From: Pseudomonas orientalis
GTDB taxonomy: Bacteria; Pseudomonadota; Gammaproteobacteria; Pseudomonadales; Pseudomonadaceae
Direction of reading: 5' to 3'
DNA length: 64,000 nucleotides
Assembly (NCBI RefSeq): GCF_001439815.1
Contig: NZ_JYLM01000012.1
Location: forward strand, 1-64,000
Part shown: piece after piece, positions 1 to 8,823 of the stretch
How positions within the stretch are numbered: position 1 is the first letter of the stretch
Layout of the letters: every line of letters begins with the position of its first letter
Translations under genes and position numbers: made by a program
Notes under the pieces: model-generated
Databases searched by the model: none
Told to the model about the DNA's origin: nothing
What the model saw: the letters and a program-made list of their open reading frames with translations, nothing else

Positions 1-17
1 TCGTAAGCGGGAGGCGA

Positions 18-45
18 ATTCTACAGCGTTACACGCTGCTGTCAA
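18..45 (-). promoter_or_regulatory. rRNA-operon-type promoter, proximal (points left)
   Basis: Read on the minus strand there is a perfect -35 TTGACA (40-45), a 16-nt spacer and a -10 TAGAAT (18-23). A C-rich discriminator follows (TCGCCTCCCGC). A strong near-consensus promoter with a GC-rich discriminator is typical of stringently controlled rRNA promoters, and the sequence resembles what I know from upstream of Pseudomonas 16S genes. The transcript would leave the window at its left edge, so an rRNA operon probably lies just outside. That last step is inference. Confidence 0.75.
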
Positions 46-163
46 CACCTCTTTTTCAACTTCCTTTTGGCTTCGATGAACTGAAGCAACCTGCTGTCGA
101 AACCTACTTAACTCATTGTTTACCAAGAAGTTTTCCGTTTCGACTGCGCCGGAAGTGGGGCGA

Positions 164-191
164 ATTATAGGCCTTCAGAATTTGCCGTCAA
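164..191 (-). promoter_or_regulatory. rRNA-operon-type promoter, distal (points left)
   Basis: A second minus-strand promoter lies upstream of the first: -35 TTGACG (186-191), 16-nt spacer, perfect -10 TATAAT (164-169). An A/T-rich stretch upstream (about 195-240) could serve as an UP element. Two tandem strong promoters separated by about 145 bases match the usual P1/P2 organisation of bacterial rRNA operons. Both lie immediately downstream of the gcdG stop codon on the same strand. Confidence 0.7.
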
Positions 192-269
192 CGTCTAATT
201 TCGTTTTCTTATCAAATAGTTAGGCTTGATCAGAAAACGACCGGTACTCCTCTATATAGAAGAGAGCGT

Positions 270-1490
270 TCAGATAACGCCAGATTCTTTTAAAGCAGCC
301 ACGCTCGACGGCGTCAGCCCCAGCACACTTTGCAGCACTTGAGTCGTATGCTCCCCCAACAACGGTGGCGCACTGCGATACTCCACCGGCGTCTTGGACA
401 GTCGGATGGGGCTGGCCACTTGAGGCACCATCCCCGCCAAAGCATGAGGCAGCTCTATGGCCAACCCACGCGCCTTGACCTGCGGATCAGCAAACATCTG
501 TGCCAGATCATTGATCGGCCCACACGGCACACCGACCTTCTCCAGCTGCGATACCCACTCTGCCGTAGTCTTGAACACGGTCGCCTGCCGAATCAACGGA
601 ACCAGCATCCCACGATTGGCAACCCGCATCTTGTTAGTAGAGAACCGCGGATCATCCGCCCACTGTGGCTGCCCGGCCACCTCGGCGAACTTGCGAAACT
701 GCCCGTCATTACCCACGGTCAGGATGAAATCACCATCAGCCGTAGGAAAGTCCTGATAAGGCACGATATTCGGATGCGCATTGCCGAGGCGTTTTGGCGA
801 AACTCCGGTGGTCAGGTAGTTCATCGCCTGGTTAGCCAGACAAGCGACCTGCACATCCAGCAGCGCCATATCGATATGCTGCCCACCGCCGTCGTGATCC
901 CGATGAGCAAGCGCCGCCAGGATAGCCACGGTGGAATAGAGCCCCGTGAGAATATCGGTCAATGCCACCCCAACCTTCACCGGCCCCGCACCTTCATCAC
1001 CCTCAGGCCGGCCGGTGAGGCTCATCAACCCACCCAACCCTTGAATCATGAAGTCGTAGCCGGCACGGGTCGCATAAGGACCCGTCTGGCCGAAGCCTGT
1101 GATCGAGCAATAGATCAGCTCCGGATTGATCTCCTTGAGCGACTCATAATCCAAGCCATAAGCCGCCAGGCCACCCACTTTGAAATTCTCGATCAGAATG
1201 TCCGACTTGGCCGCCAGATCACGCACCAGCTTCTGCCCCTCAGGCTTGGTGAAGTCGATGGTGACCGATTCCTTATTCCGGTTGGCGGACAGATAGTACG
1301 CCGCCTCACTGGTATTCTCGCCATAGGCATCCTTGAGAAAAGGCGGGCCCCAGGCACGCGTGTCGTCACCATTGCCCGGCCTTTCGACTTTGATCACCTC
1401 GGCCCCAAGGTCGGCGAGTATCTGCCCGGACCAGGGACCCGCCAGTACTCGCGATAAATCCAGTACTCGCAGATGCGAAAGCGCGCCCAT
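270..1490 (-). CDS. gcdG: Glutarate CoA-transferase, family III (CaiB/BaiF)
   Basis: 406-residue family III CoA-transferase, expected to move CoA from succinyl-CoA (or a similar donor) to glutarate and so feed glutaryl-CoA to the dehydrogenase encoded just upstream. The family's N-terminal LxVLDLSRVLAGPW signature is at residues 8-20. The probable catalytic aspartate is D179 in the VALTDILTG motif, by analogy with Asp169 of formyl-CoA transferase. It starts with ATG after an AGGAG site, 13 bases downstream of the gcdH stop, so the two genes form an operon. The substrate is inferred from linkage to gcdH and gcdR; the sequence family alone would not fix it. Confidence 0.88.
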   Translation of the reverse strand: MGALSHLRVLDLSRVLAGPWSGQILADLGAEVIKVERPGNGDDTRAWGPPFLKDAYGENTSEAAYYLSANRNKESVTIDFTKPEGQKLVRDLAAKSDILIENFKVGGLAAYGLDYESLKEINPELIYCSITGFGQTGPYATRAGYDFMIQGLGGLMSLTGRPEGDEGAGPVKVGVALTDILTGLYSTVAILAALAHRDHDGGGQHIDMALLDVQVACLANQAMNYLTTGVSPKRLGNAHPNIVPYQDFPTADGDFILTVGNDGQFRKFAEVAGQPQWADDPRFSTNKMRVANRGMLVPLIRQATVFKTTAEWVSQLEKVGVPCGPINDLAQMFADPQVKARGLAIELPHALAGMVPQVASPIRLSKTPVEYRSAPPLLGEHTTQVLQSVLGLTPSSVAALKESGVI

Positions 1491-1503
1491 GCCCGTGCTC
1501 CTA

Positions 1504-2685
1504 TCAATAGAAGGCCTGAAGACCGGTTTGCGCGCGCCCCAGGATCAAGGCATGCACGTCATGCGTACCCTCATAGGTGTTGACCACTTCCAGGTTGACC
1601 AGATGACGCGCCACCCCAAACTCGTCGGAGATGCCGTTGCCACCCAGCATGTCCCGAGCCATGCGTGCGATATCCAGGGATTTGCCGCATGAGTTGCGCT
1701 TCATGATCGAAGTAATCTCGACCGCCGCCGTCCCTTCATCCTTCATCCGCCCCAGACGCAGGCAGCCTTGCAGCGCCAACGTGATCTCGGTCTGCATGTC
1801 GGCAAGCTTTTTCTGGATCAACTGCGTCGCCGCCAACGGGCGACCAAACTGCTGACGATCAAGGGTGTACTGGCGCGCGGTATGCCAGCAGAACTCCGCA
1901 GCCCCCAGCGCCCCCCAGGAGATGCCGTATCGTGCCGAATTCAGGCACGTGAAAGGGCCTTTCAAGCCACGCACGTCGGGAAAGATGTTCTCTTCGGGTA
2001 CAAACACGTTATCCATCACAATTTCGCCCGTAATGGACGCACGCAGGCCGACCTTGCCGTGAATCGCCGGAGCGCTCAGGCCTTTCCAGCCCTTCTCCAA
2101 TACAAACCCGCGTATGTCGCCGGCGTCGTCCTTCCCCCACACCACAAACACGTCGGCGATCGGGCTGTTGGTGATCCACATCTTCGCGCCGGTCAGGCTG
2201 TAGCCGCCATCCACTTTGCGCGCACGGGTAATCATCGCGCCGGGATCGGAACCATGATCGGGTTCGGTGAGACCGAAGCAGCCAATCCATTCGCCGGAGG
2301 CCAATTTCGGCAGATACTTCTGCTTTTGCGCTTCGGTACCGAATTCATTGATCGGCACCATCACCAATGAGGACTGCACACTCATCATCGAGCGATAACC
2401 GGAATCGACACGCTCGACTTCCCGGGCAATCAACCCATAACTGACGTAGTTCAAGCCACTGCCACCGTATTGCTCGGGGATCATCGCCCCCAGCAGACCG
2501 GTCTCGCCCATCTCGCGGAAGATTGCAGGGTCGGTCTTTTCATGGCGGAAAGCTTCAAGCACACGAGGGGCCAACTTGTCCTGAGCAAATTGCTCGGCAC
2601 TGTCGCGTACCATGCGCTCTTCTTCGGTGAGCTGTTGATCCAGCAGCAGCGGATCGATCCAGTTGAAGCTTGCCTTGCCAGCCAT
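1504..2685 (-). CDS. gcdH: Glutaryl-CoA dehydrogenase
   Basis: 393-residue acyl-CoA dehydrogenase-fold flavoenzyme that oxidises and decarboxylates glutaryl-CoA to crotonyl-CoA in lysine, tryptophan and glutarate breakdown. The protein follows the typical bacterial GcdH closely: the DPLLLDQQLTEEERMVRD start, the FGLTEPDHGSDPG FAD/substrate loop, and NTYEGTHDVHALILGRA near the C-terminus. E372 of that last motif is the expected catalytic base, equivalent to human Glu370. I chose the ATG at 2685, preceded by GAGGA, over an in-frame start 13 codons upstream that lacks the family N-terminus. It is the first gene of the operon, divergent from gcdR. Confidence 0.95.
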   Translation of the reverse strand: MAGKASFNWIDPLLLDQQLTEEERMVRDSAEQFAQDKLAPRVLEAFRHEKTDPAIFREMGETGLLGAMIPEQYGGSGLNYVSYGLIAREVERVDSGYRSMMSVQSSLVMVPINEFGTEAQKQKYLPKLASGEWIGCFGLTEPDHGSDPGAMITRARKVDGGYSLTGAKMWITNSPIADVFVVWGKDDAGDIRGFVLEKGWKGLSAPAIHGKVGLRASITGEIVMDNVFVPEENIFPDVRGLKGPFTCLNSARYGISWGALGAAEFCWHTARQYTLDRQQFGRPLAATQLIQKKLADMQTEITLALQGCLRLGRMKDEGTAAVEITSIMKRNSCGKSLDIARMARDMLGGNGISDEFGVARHLVNLEVVNTYEGTHDVHALILGRAQTGLQAFY

Positions 2686-2786
2686 GAATAAGTCCTCACG
2701 AAAAAGAATCAAAACGTCGTGCAAGCAGACTAGGCCGGGGCGACGCCGAGGGCAAACGAGGTTTCTGCATGGGGTTGTGCTAATTT

Positions 2787-2799
2787 CTCACTTCGTGAG
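2787..2799. promoter_or_regulatory. Inverted repeat in the gcdH-gcdR divergent region
   Basis: A perfect short palindrome, CTCAC-TTC-GTGAG, lies in the 159-base gap between the divergent gcdH and gcdR starts. LysR-type regulators usually bind dyads in exactly this position to control both directions, so it is a candidate GcdR operator. No footprint or consensus was available to test this. Confidence 0.4.
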
Positions 2800-2844
2800 G
2801 CCCGGCAGGGCTAAAAATGCGTCTTATATGTGAGAACAACGTAC

Positions 2845-3750
2845 ATGCGCAGAAAGATCCCCAGCACAACTGCACTTATCAGCTTTGAAGCCGCGGCCCG
2901 CCATGAGAGCTTCACCAAGGCGGCGCAAGAGCTTTCCATTACTCAAGGCGCGATCTGCCGACAGATCGCCAGCCTTGAAGAGTTTTTGAGTGTCGAGCTG
3001 TTTCGGCGCTCGCGACGCGGAGTAAAGCTGACCGAGGCAGGGCTGTCTTATAGCCGCAGGGTGGCAACACAACTGGATGCGGTGGAACGCGACACTCTTT
3101 CAGTCATGGGCCAGCAGGGCGCGAATGTCATCGAACTGGCCGTCGTACCGACGTTCGGCACCCAATGGTTGATCCCGCGCCTGAAGGACTTTCAACAACG
3201 GCACCCGGAAGTGACGGTCAACCTGACCAACCGCACGCGTCCCTTCCTGTTTGCCGACACCGAGTTCGACGCTGCGGTCTATTTCGGCGATGCCGACTGG
3301 TCAGGCACCGAATCCCACAGGCTCATGGGTGAAAATCCTGTACCCGTATGCAGCCCACGCTTGCTCGGCGACCGCGCACACTTCACCCCTCAGGAAATGG
3401 CCGACCTGCCCCTCCTGCAGCAGACAACGCGCCCTTATGCCTGGCGTCAGTGGTTCAACGCCCAACAGTTGAACGTTTCCCGCGACATGACAGGCCCGCG
3501 TTACGAGCTATTCTCAATGTTGTCCCAGGCGGCAATGCATGACATGGGCATTGCGTTGATCCCGCCATTCCTGATCCAGCGAGAGTTGAAAGAGCATCAA
3601 CTGGTCATCGCGAGCCCCCAAAGCTTGCGCAGTGATAAGGCTTACTACCTGATGATTCCGGAACGGAAGGTTGAATCGGCGTCCTTGCGTGCGTTTCGCG
3701 ACTGGCTCATCGAGCAATCTCGACGCTACAGCCCCGATATTCAAGGTTAA
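2845..3750 (+). CDS. gcdR: LysR-family regulator of glutarate catabolism
   Basis: About 301 residues. The N-terminal winged helix-turn-helix (residues 5-65, FTKAAQELSITQGAICRQIASLE) and the C-terminal LysR substrate-binding fold (about 90-295) are complete. Divergent position next to gcdH-gcdG matches GcdR, the glutarate-responsive activator described in Pseudomonas. I used the ATG at 2845, which gives the MRRKIPSTTALISFEAAARH start usual for this group; a GTG five codons upstream (2830) is the alternative. Homologues of the glycine cleavage regulator GcvA look similar, so the specific role rests on context. Confidence 0.85.
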   Translation: MRRKIPSTTALISFEAAARHESFTKAAQELSITQGAICRQIASLEEFLSVELFRRSRRGVKLTEAGLSYSRRVATQLDAVERDTLSVMGQQGANVIELAVVPTFGTQWLIPRLKDFQQRHPEVTVNLTNRTRPFLFADTEFDAAVYFGDADWSGTESHRLMGENPVPVCSPRLLGDRAHFTPQEMADLPLLQQTTRPYAWRQWFNAQQLNVSRDMTGPRYELFSMLSQAAMHDMGIALIPPFLIQRELKEHQLVIASPQSLRSDKAYYLMIPERKVESASLRAFRDWLIEQSRRYSPDIQG

Positions 3751-3945
3751 TTCGTATTTGCTGACCTTGTAGTCAGCTAATCAAATGACCTACAGATGTA
3801 CGTGGATGTCGCATTTAAACAGACTGTACCGGCTGGAAAAAAATAGGCTCAAACCCACGCACGATATGGCCTGTAGCGACTATCACGGTTCAATAACCGA
3901 CTATTCACGTTGACGATGGGAAAATTGCGTACTGCCCTGCTTAAT

Positions 3946-3969
3946 CCTTTAAATAACTGTATTTAAAGG
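3946..3969. promoter_or_regulatory. Perfect 10-bp-arm palindrome upstream of pntAA
   Basis: The arms are CCTTTAAATA and TATTTAAAGG with a 4-base centre (ACTG). The repeat is perfect, A/T-rich and about 225 bases before pntAA. It is not followed by a T-run on either strand and is A/T-rich in the stem, so an operator is more likely than a terminator. The regulator is unknown. Confidence 0.45.
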
Positions 3970-4002
3970 GGTTATTTCGTCATGTTGCGACAATCAGTCA
4001 CA

Positions 4003-4032
4003 GGGTGACTTGTAGTTAATTTTTCGTCACCC
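4003..4032. promoter_or_regulatory. Inverted repeat GGGTGAC / GTCACCC
   Basis: Perfect 7-bp arms (4003-4009 and 4026-4032) separated by 16 bases, between the larger palindrome and the pntAA start. Candidate operator or leader hairpin; function not known. Confidence 0.3.
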
Positions 4033-4194
4033 GTCATAATCCCTTGAAGGCCGTAAAGTTCGCCTGCAAAATGCCGCGCCCCGCTGTCATTTCAGCGGGA
4101 TCGTGCTGATCGGCCGCCCCAGCTGCGCCACTCGCGGTGCACTGGCCTTTTTACAAAAAGATCAAAAGCAAAAAGATCATGCAGGAGATTTGAC

Positions 4195-5316
4195 GTGCAC
4201 ATTGGTGTTCCTCTCGAAACCCAGACCGGTGAAACGCGGGTGGCTGCCACCCCGGAAACCATCAAGAAGCTGATCGGCCAGGGCCATAAGGTCACTGTAC
4301 AAAGCGGCGCAGGCATCAACGCCAGCATCGTCGACAGTGCCTATGAAACAGCAGGCGCAACACTTGGCAGCGCCAACGATGCGTTTGGCGCCGAACTGAT
4401 CCTCAAGGTGGTTGCTCCCAGCGACAGCGAACTGGCGCTGATCAAAAGCGGCACCGTATTGGTGGGCATGCTCAATCCGTTCAGCAACGAAACCATTGCC
4501 AAGCTTGCAGAGCGCGGCATCACGGCCTTCGCTCTCGAAGCTGCGCCACGTACCTCGCGGGCCCAGAGCCTGGATGTGCTGTCCTCCCAAGCCAACATAG
4601 CCGGCTATAAAGCCGTGTTGCTGGCGGCTCATCACTACCCGCGCTTCATGCCGATGTTGATGACCGCCGCAGGCACGGTGAAAGCCGCTCGCGTGTTGAT
4701 CCTCGGCGCCGGTGTTGCAGGCCTTCAGGCCATTGCCACGGCGAAACGCCTGGGGGCGGTAATCGAAGCGTCCGATGTGCGCCCGGCCGTAAAGGAACAG
4801 ATCGAATCCCTCGGTGCCAAGTTCGTTGATGTGCCTTACGAAACCGACGAGGAGCGCGAATGCGCGGTCGGCGTCGGCGGTTACGCACGTCCGATGCCAA
4901 GCAGCTGGATGCAGCGCCAGGCCCTGGCTGTAGATGAGCGCGCCAAGCAAGCCGATATCGTCATCACCACGGCGTTGATCCCCGGCCGTAAAGCGCCGAC
5001 CTTGCTCAGCGCCGAAACCGTCGCGCAGATGAAACCCGGCTCGGTGGTCATCGACCTCGCGGCAGCCCAGGGCGGCAACTGCCCGCTGACGGTTGCAGAT
5101 CAAGTCGTGGTGGAAAACGGCGTGATCATCTGCGGCCCGACCAACCTGGCCGGCGCCGTGGCAGCCGATGCATCGGCCTTGTATGCGCGCAACCTGCTGG
5201 ACTTCCTGAAACTGGTGTTCACCCAGGAAGGGCAGTTTGAAATCAACCTCGAAGACGACATCGTCGCCGCGTGCCTGATGTGCCGCGACGGCCAAGTCAT
5301 CCGCAAAAACGCCTAA
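4195..5316 (+). CDS. pntAA: NAD(P) transhydrogenase alpha subunit, part 1 (NAD domain)
   Basis: 373-residue soluble NAD(H)-binding domain (dI) of the proton-translocating transhydrogenase, which uses the proton gradient to drive hydride transfer from NADH to NADP+. The Rossmann glycine motif GAGVAG is at residues 171-176, and the family signature with SLDVLSSQANIAGY at 125-138. In E. coli this domain is fused to the first membrane part; here it is a separate gene, the split alpha form found in many proteobacteria. The start is GTG with AGGAGA upstream. pntAB follows after 15 bases. Confidence 0.95.
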   Translation: MHIGVPLETQTGETRVAATPETIKKLIGQGHKVTVQSGAGINASIVDSAYETAGATLGSANDAFGAELILKVVAPSDSELALIKSGTVLVGMLNPFSNETIAKLAERGITAFALEAAPRTSRAQSLDVLSSQANIAGYKAVLLAAHHYPRFMPMLMTAAGTVKAARVLILGAGVAGLQAIATAKRLGAVIEASDVRPAVKEQIESLGAKFVDVPYETDEERECAVGVGGYARPMPSSWMQRQALAVDERAKQADIVITTALIPGRKAPTLLSAETVAQMKPGSVVIDLAAAQGGNCPLTVADQVVVENGVIICGPTNLAGAVAADASALYARNLLDFLKLVFTQEGQFEINLEDDIVAACLMCRDGQVIRKNA

Positions 5317-5331
5317 GCAGGGATTCAGACG

Positions 5332-5652
5332 ATGGAAGAGCTTATCTCCCCCGGTATCTACAACCTGATCATCTTTGTGCTGGCGATTTATGTCGGTTAC
5401 CACGTGGTCTGGAACGTCACACCCGCGCTGCATACGCCATTGATGGCCGTGACCAACGCCATTTCGGCCATCGTGATCGTCGGCGCCATGCTCGCCGCCG
5501 CCCTCACGGTGACACCGCTGGGCAAGACCATGGGCACCCTGGCCGTGGCCCTGGCGGCGGTCAACGTGTTTGGTGGTTTCCTGGTCACCCGGCGAATGCT
5601 TGAGATGTTCAAGAAAAAAGCCCCGAAAGTAAAAGAAGAGGCGCCCAAGTAA
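5332..5652 (+). CDS. pntAB: NAD(P) transhydrogenase alpha subunit, part 2 (membrane)
   Basis: 106-residue membrane protein supplying the first transmembrane helices of the proton channel (dII). Three hydrophobic segments (about residues 8-26, 38-58 and 62-84) are followed by a basic, lysine-rich tail. Its stop codon overlaps the pntB start by one base (TAATG), which suggests translational coupling and fixed stoichiometry. Size and sequence agree with the split alpha subunit of other pseudomonads. Confidence 0.95.
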   Translation: MEELISPGIYNLIIFVLAIYVGYHVVWNVTPALHTPLMAVTNAISAIVIVGAMLAAALTVTPLGKTMGTLAVALAAVNVFGGFLVTRRMLEMFKKKAPKVKEEAPK

Positions 5653-7088
5653 TGAGCATGAACCTCGTCACGACGCTCTACCTGATTGCGTCGATCTGTT
5701 TCATCCAGGCCCTCAAAGGCCTCTCGCACCCGACCACTTCGCGGCGCGGCAACCTGTTCGGCATGCTCGGCATGGCGTTGGCGGTGCTCACCACCGTCGG
5801 CCTCATCTACAAGCTTGGCGCCGAGCTGGCGACGGCCGGCATCGGCTATGTAATCGTCGGCCTGCTGGTCGGCGGCACCGCCGGCTCGATCATGGCCAAG
5901 CGCGTCGAAATGACCAAGATGCCGGAACTGGTGGCGTTCATGCACAGCATGATCGGCCTGGCCGCGGTATTCATCGCCATTGCGGCGGTCGTCGAGCCGC
6001 AATCCCTGGGGATCGTCAAACATTTGGGCGACGCCATTCCTGCGGGCAACCGGCTGGAGCTGTTCCTCGGCGCCGCCATCGGTGCAATCACCTTCTCCGG
6101 CTCGGTGATTGCCTTCGGCAAGCTGTCCGGCAAATACAAGTTCCGCCTGTTCCAGGGCGCACCGGTACAGTTCGGTGGCCAGCACAAGCTCAACCTGGTG
6201 CTGGGCCTGCTGACGCTGGGCCTGGGCCTGGCCTTCATGTTCACCGGCAACCTCACGGCCTTTGCAGTGATGCTGGCCCTGGCCTTTGTACTGGGTGTGC
6301 TGATCATCATCCCGATCGGCGGCGCCGACATGCCGGTGGTGGTGTCGATGCTCAACAGCTACTCCGGATGGGCAGCGGCAGGTATCGGCTTCTCGCTGAA
6401 CAACTCGATGCTGATCATCGCCGGCTCCCTGGTGGGCTCCAGCGGTGCGATCCTGTCGTACATCATGTGCAAGGCGATGAACCGCTCCTTCTTCAATGTG
6501 CTGCTCGGCGGCTTCGGCAATGCGCCGGACGCCGGTGCTGCGGCAGGTTCCAAGGAAGCACGCCCGGTGAAATCCGGCTCGGCCGACGATGCCACCTTCC
6601 TGCTGACCAACGCCGACACGGTGATCATCGTGCCGGGCTACGGCCTGGCCGTGGCCCGGGCGCAACACGCGCTCAAGGAACTGACCGAGAAGCTGACGCA
6701 TCGCGGTGTGACGGTGAAGTACGCGATCCACCCCGTGGCCGGCCGCATGCCCGGGCACATGAACGTACTGCTGGCCGAGGCCGAAGTGCCGTACGACCAG
6801 GTGTTCGAGATGGAAGACATCAACTCCGAGTTCGGCCAGGCCGACGTGGTGCTGGTGCTGGGCGCCAACGATGTGGTCAACCCGGCCGCCAAGAACGATC
6901 CGAACTCACCGATCGCCGGCATGCCGATCCTTGAAGCGTTCAAGGCCAAGACCATCATCGTCAACAAGCGCTCGATGGCCAGCGGCTACGCGGGCCTGGA
7001 CAACGAGTTGTTCTACCTGGACAAGACCATGATGGTCTTCGGTGATGCCAAGAAGGTCATCGAAGATATGGTCAAGGCCGTCGAATAA
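5652..7088 (+). CDS. pntB: NAD(P) transhydrogenase beta subunit
   Basis: 478 residues. The N-terminal half (about 1-260) is a run of hydrophobic helices that complete the proton channel. The C-terminal domain (about 300-478) binds NADP(H) and shows the VPGYGLAVARAQH motif and the GANDVVNPAA loop. With PntAA and PntAB it forms the inner-membrane complex that makes NADPH at the expense of the proton gradient. Last gene of the operon, followed within about 20 bases by a strong intrinsic terminator. Confidence 0.96.
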   Translation: MSMNLVTTLYLIASICFIQALKGLSHPTTSRRGNLFGMLGMALAVLTTVGLIYKLGAELATAGIGYVIVGLLVGGTAGSIMAKRVEMTKMPELVAFMHSMIGLAAVFIAIAAVVEPQSLGIVKHLGDAIPAGNRLELFLGAAIGAITFSGSVIAFGKLSGKYKFRLFQGAPVQFGGQHKLNLVLGLLTLGLGLAFMFTGNLTAFAVMLALAFVLGVLIIIPIGGADMPVVVSMLNSYSGWAAAGIGFSLNNSMLIIAGSLVGSSGAILSYIMCKAMNRSFFNVLLGGFGNAPDAGAAAGSKEARPVKSGSADDATFLLTNADTVIIVPGYGLAVARAQHALKELTEKLTHRGVTVKYAIHPVAGRMPGHMNVLLAEAEVPYDQVFEMEDINSEFGQADVVLVLGANDVVNPAAKNDPNSPIAGMPILEAFKAKTIIVNKRSMASGYAGLDNELFYLDKTMMVFGDAKKVIEDMVKAVE

Positions 7089-7109
7089 CACTGCGCCAGC
7101 GCAATGCCC

Positions 7110-7142
7110 AAAACCCCGGCCTGCGATAGGCTGGGGTTTTTT
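7110..7142 (+). terminator. Intrinsic terminator of the pnt operon
   Basis: Hairpin with arms AAAACCCC...GCCT and AGGC...GGGGTTTT around a 5-base loop, ending in a run of six T. It begins 21 bases after the pntB stop, as expected for a Rho-independent terminator. Confidence 0.85.
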
Positions 7143-7143
7143 C

Positions 7144-7190
7144 GTTCCCATGCTTTGCGTGGGAATGCAGCCAGGGATGCTCTGCGTCCC
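7144..7190. repeat. GTTCCCA...TGGGAAT extragenic repeat, copy 1
   Basis: About 47 bases built of two small dyads: GTTCCCA...TGGGAAT, followed by a GGATGCTCTGCGTCC-type dyad. A second copy in opposite orientation lies at 50980-51025 and matches at most positions. Both are just downstream of a gene end. This is a repetitive extragenic element family distinct from the GTGGGAGGGGG REP family of this window. Confidence 0.75.
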
Positions 7191-7322
7191 GCTTTGCACA
7201 CTCCGATGAAACCCGACCAAAGGCTCTAAATCGCGGCCATGCATTCGACCATGGTAGCGGGCCGAAACTTTTTGAAATCACTACACTGCCCAACTTGCTT
7301 CCGTAGCCTGAGATAACCATTC

Positions 7323-8816
7323 ATGTACCGTGATCGTATCCGCTTGCCTTCGTTGTTGAACAAGGTCATGAGCGCGGCAGATGCCGCTGCACTGATCGAG
7401 GACGGCATGACCGTCGGCATGAGCGGCTTCACCCGCGCCGGTGAAGCCAAGGCCGTTCCCCACGCCCTGGCCGAGCGCGCCAAGACGTCACCACTGAAAA
7501 TCACCCTGATGACCGGCGCCAGCCTGGGCAACGACCTGGACAAGCAGTTGACCGAAGCCGGCGTGCTGTCACGCCGCATGCCGTTCCAGGTCGATAGCAC
7601 CTTGCGCAAGGCAATCAACGCCGGCGAAGTGATGTTTATCGACCAGCACCTGTCGGAAACCGTCGAGCAACTGCGCAACAACCAGCTCAAGCTGCCGGAC
7701 ATAGCCGTGATCGAGGCCGTTGCGATCACCGAACAAGGCCATATCGTGCCCACCACGTCCGTGGGCAACTCCGCCAGTTTCGCGATCTTCGCCAAGCAAG
7801 TGATCGTCGAGATCAACTTGGCGCACAATCCGAACTTGGAGGGGCTGCACGACATTTATATCCCGTCCTACCGGCCAACCCGCACGCCGATTCCGCTGGT
7901 CAAAGTCGACGACCGCATAGGCAGCCCGGCGATTCCCATCCCGCCCGAGAAGATCGTCGCCATCGTCATCACCAACCAGGCCGATTCCGCCTCCACCGTG
8001 ACGCCACCCGACAGCGACACCCAAGGCATCGCCAACCACCTGATCAACTTTCTGAAACAGGAAGTCGACGCCGGGCGCATGACCAACAAGCTCGGCCCGC
8101 TGCAGGCCGGGATCGGCAATATTGCCAACGCCGTGATGTGTGGCTTGATCGATTCGCCGTTCGAAGACCTGACCATGTATTCGGAAGTGCTGCAGGACTC
8201 GACGTTCGACCTGATCGACGCTGGCAAGCTGAGCTTCGCCTCGGGCAGCTCGATTACCCTGTCGGAGCGGCGCAATGCCGACGTGTTCGGCAATCTTGCG
8301 CATTACAAGGACAAACTGGTGCTGCGCCCGCAGGAAATCTCCAACCACCCCGAAGTGGTGCGCCGCCTGGGCATCATCGGTATCAACACCGCGCTGGAGT
8401 TCGACATCTACGGCAACGTCAACTCCACGCATATTTGCGGCACGCGGATGATGAACGGTATCGGCGGTTCCGGGGACTTTGCGCGCAATGCGCACCTGGC
8501 GATCTTCGTCACCAAATCGATAGCCAAAGGCGGCGCTATTTCCAGCGTAGTGCCGATGGTCAGCCATGTGGACCACACCGAGCATGACGTCGACATCCTG
8601 GTGACCGAAGTCGGCCTGGCCGACCTGCGGGGCCTGGCGCCACGGGAGCGGGCCCGCGTGATCATCGACAACTGCGTGCACCCGGCGTATCGCGACGCGC
8701 TGAACGGCTACTTCGTTGCCGCCTGCGCTATCGGCGGGCATACGCCGCATATCCTGCGCGACGCACTGAGCTGGCACATTAATCTGGAAGAAACCGGGCA
8801 CATGCTCAAGGCTTGA
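7323..8816 (+). CDS. Acetyl-CoA hydrolase/succinate CoA-transferase family protein
   Basis: 497-residue class I-type CoA-transferase of the acetyl-CoA hydrolase/transferase group (Cat1/AarC/ScpC-like), expected to exchange CoA between succinyl-CoA and acetate or another short acid. The conserved blocks are intact: SGFTRAGEAKAVP near residue 35, YSEVLQDSTFDLIDAGK with a probable catalytic glutamate E288, RPQEISNHPEVVRRLG, NVNSTHICGTRMMNGIGGSGDF and PMVSHVDHTEHDVD. The family is often annotated as acetyl-CoA hydrolase, but characterised members are transferases. It stands alone, with no obvious operon partner. The exact substrate cannot be read from sequence. Confidence 0.9.
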   Translation: MYRDRIRLPSLLNKVMSAADAAALIEDGMTVGMSGFTRAGEAKAVPHALAERAKTSPLKITLMTGASLGNDLDKQLTEAGVLSRRMPFQVDSTLRKAINAGEVMFIDQHLSETVEQLRNNQLKLPDIAVIEAVAITEQGHIVPTTSVGNSASFAIFAKQVIVEINLAHNPNLEGLHDIYIPSYRPTRTPIPLVKVDDRIGSPAIPIPPEKIVAIVITNQADSASTVTPPDSDTQGIANHLINFLKQEVDAGRMTNKLGPLQAGIGNIANAVMCGLIDSPFEDLTMYSEVLQDSTFDLIDAGKLSFASGSSITLSERRNADVFGNLAHYKDKLVLRPQEISNHPEVVRRLGIIGINTALEFDIYGNVNSTHICGTRMMNGIGGSGDFARNAHLAIFVTKSIAKGGAISSVVPMVSHVDHTEHDVDILVTEVGLADLRGLAPRERARVIIDNCVHPAYRDALNGYFVAACAIGGHTPHILRDALSWHINLEETGHMLKA

Positions 8817-8823
8817 TGGCTCT

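Larger units (their letters stand above)
3751..4194. other. 444-base intergenic region upstream of pntAA
   Basis: No coding sequence is visible. The stretch is A/T-richer than its neighbours and holds two clear dyads, listed separately, plus a good ribosome-binding site (AGGAGA) directly before the GTG start of pntAA. The pnt promoter should lie here, but I see no unambiguous -35/-10 pair. Confidence 0.5.

Noticed and set aside
330..1457. Long open frame antisense to gcdG
   Set aside because: Mirror of a well-supported CoA-transferase gene; high GC creates such frames; no ribosome site or family match.
4177..5433. 418-codon open frame antisense to pntAA
   Set aside because: Fully overlaps a clear transhydrogenase gene; composition is the complement of codon-biased sequence.
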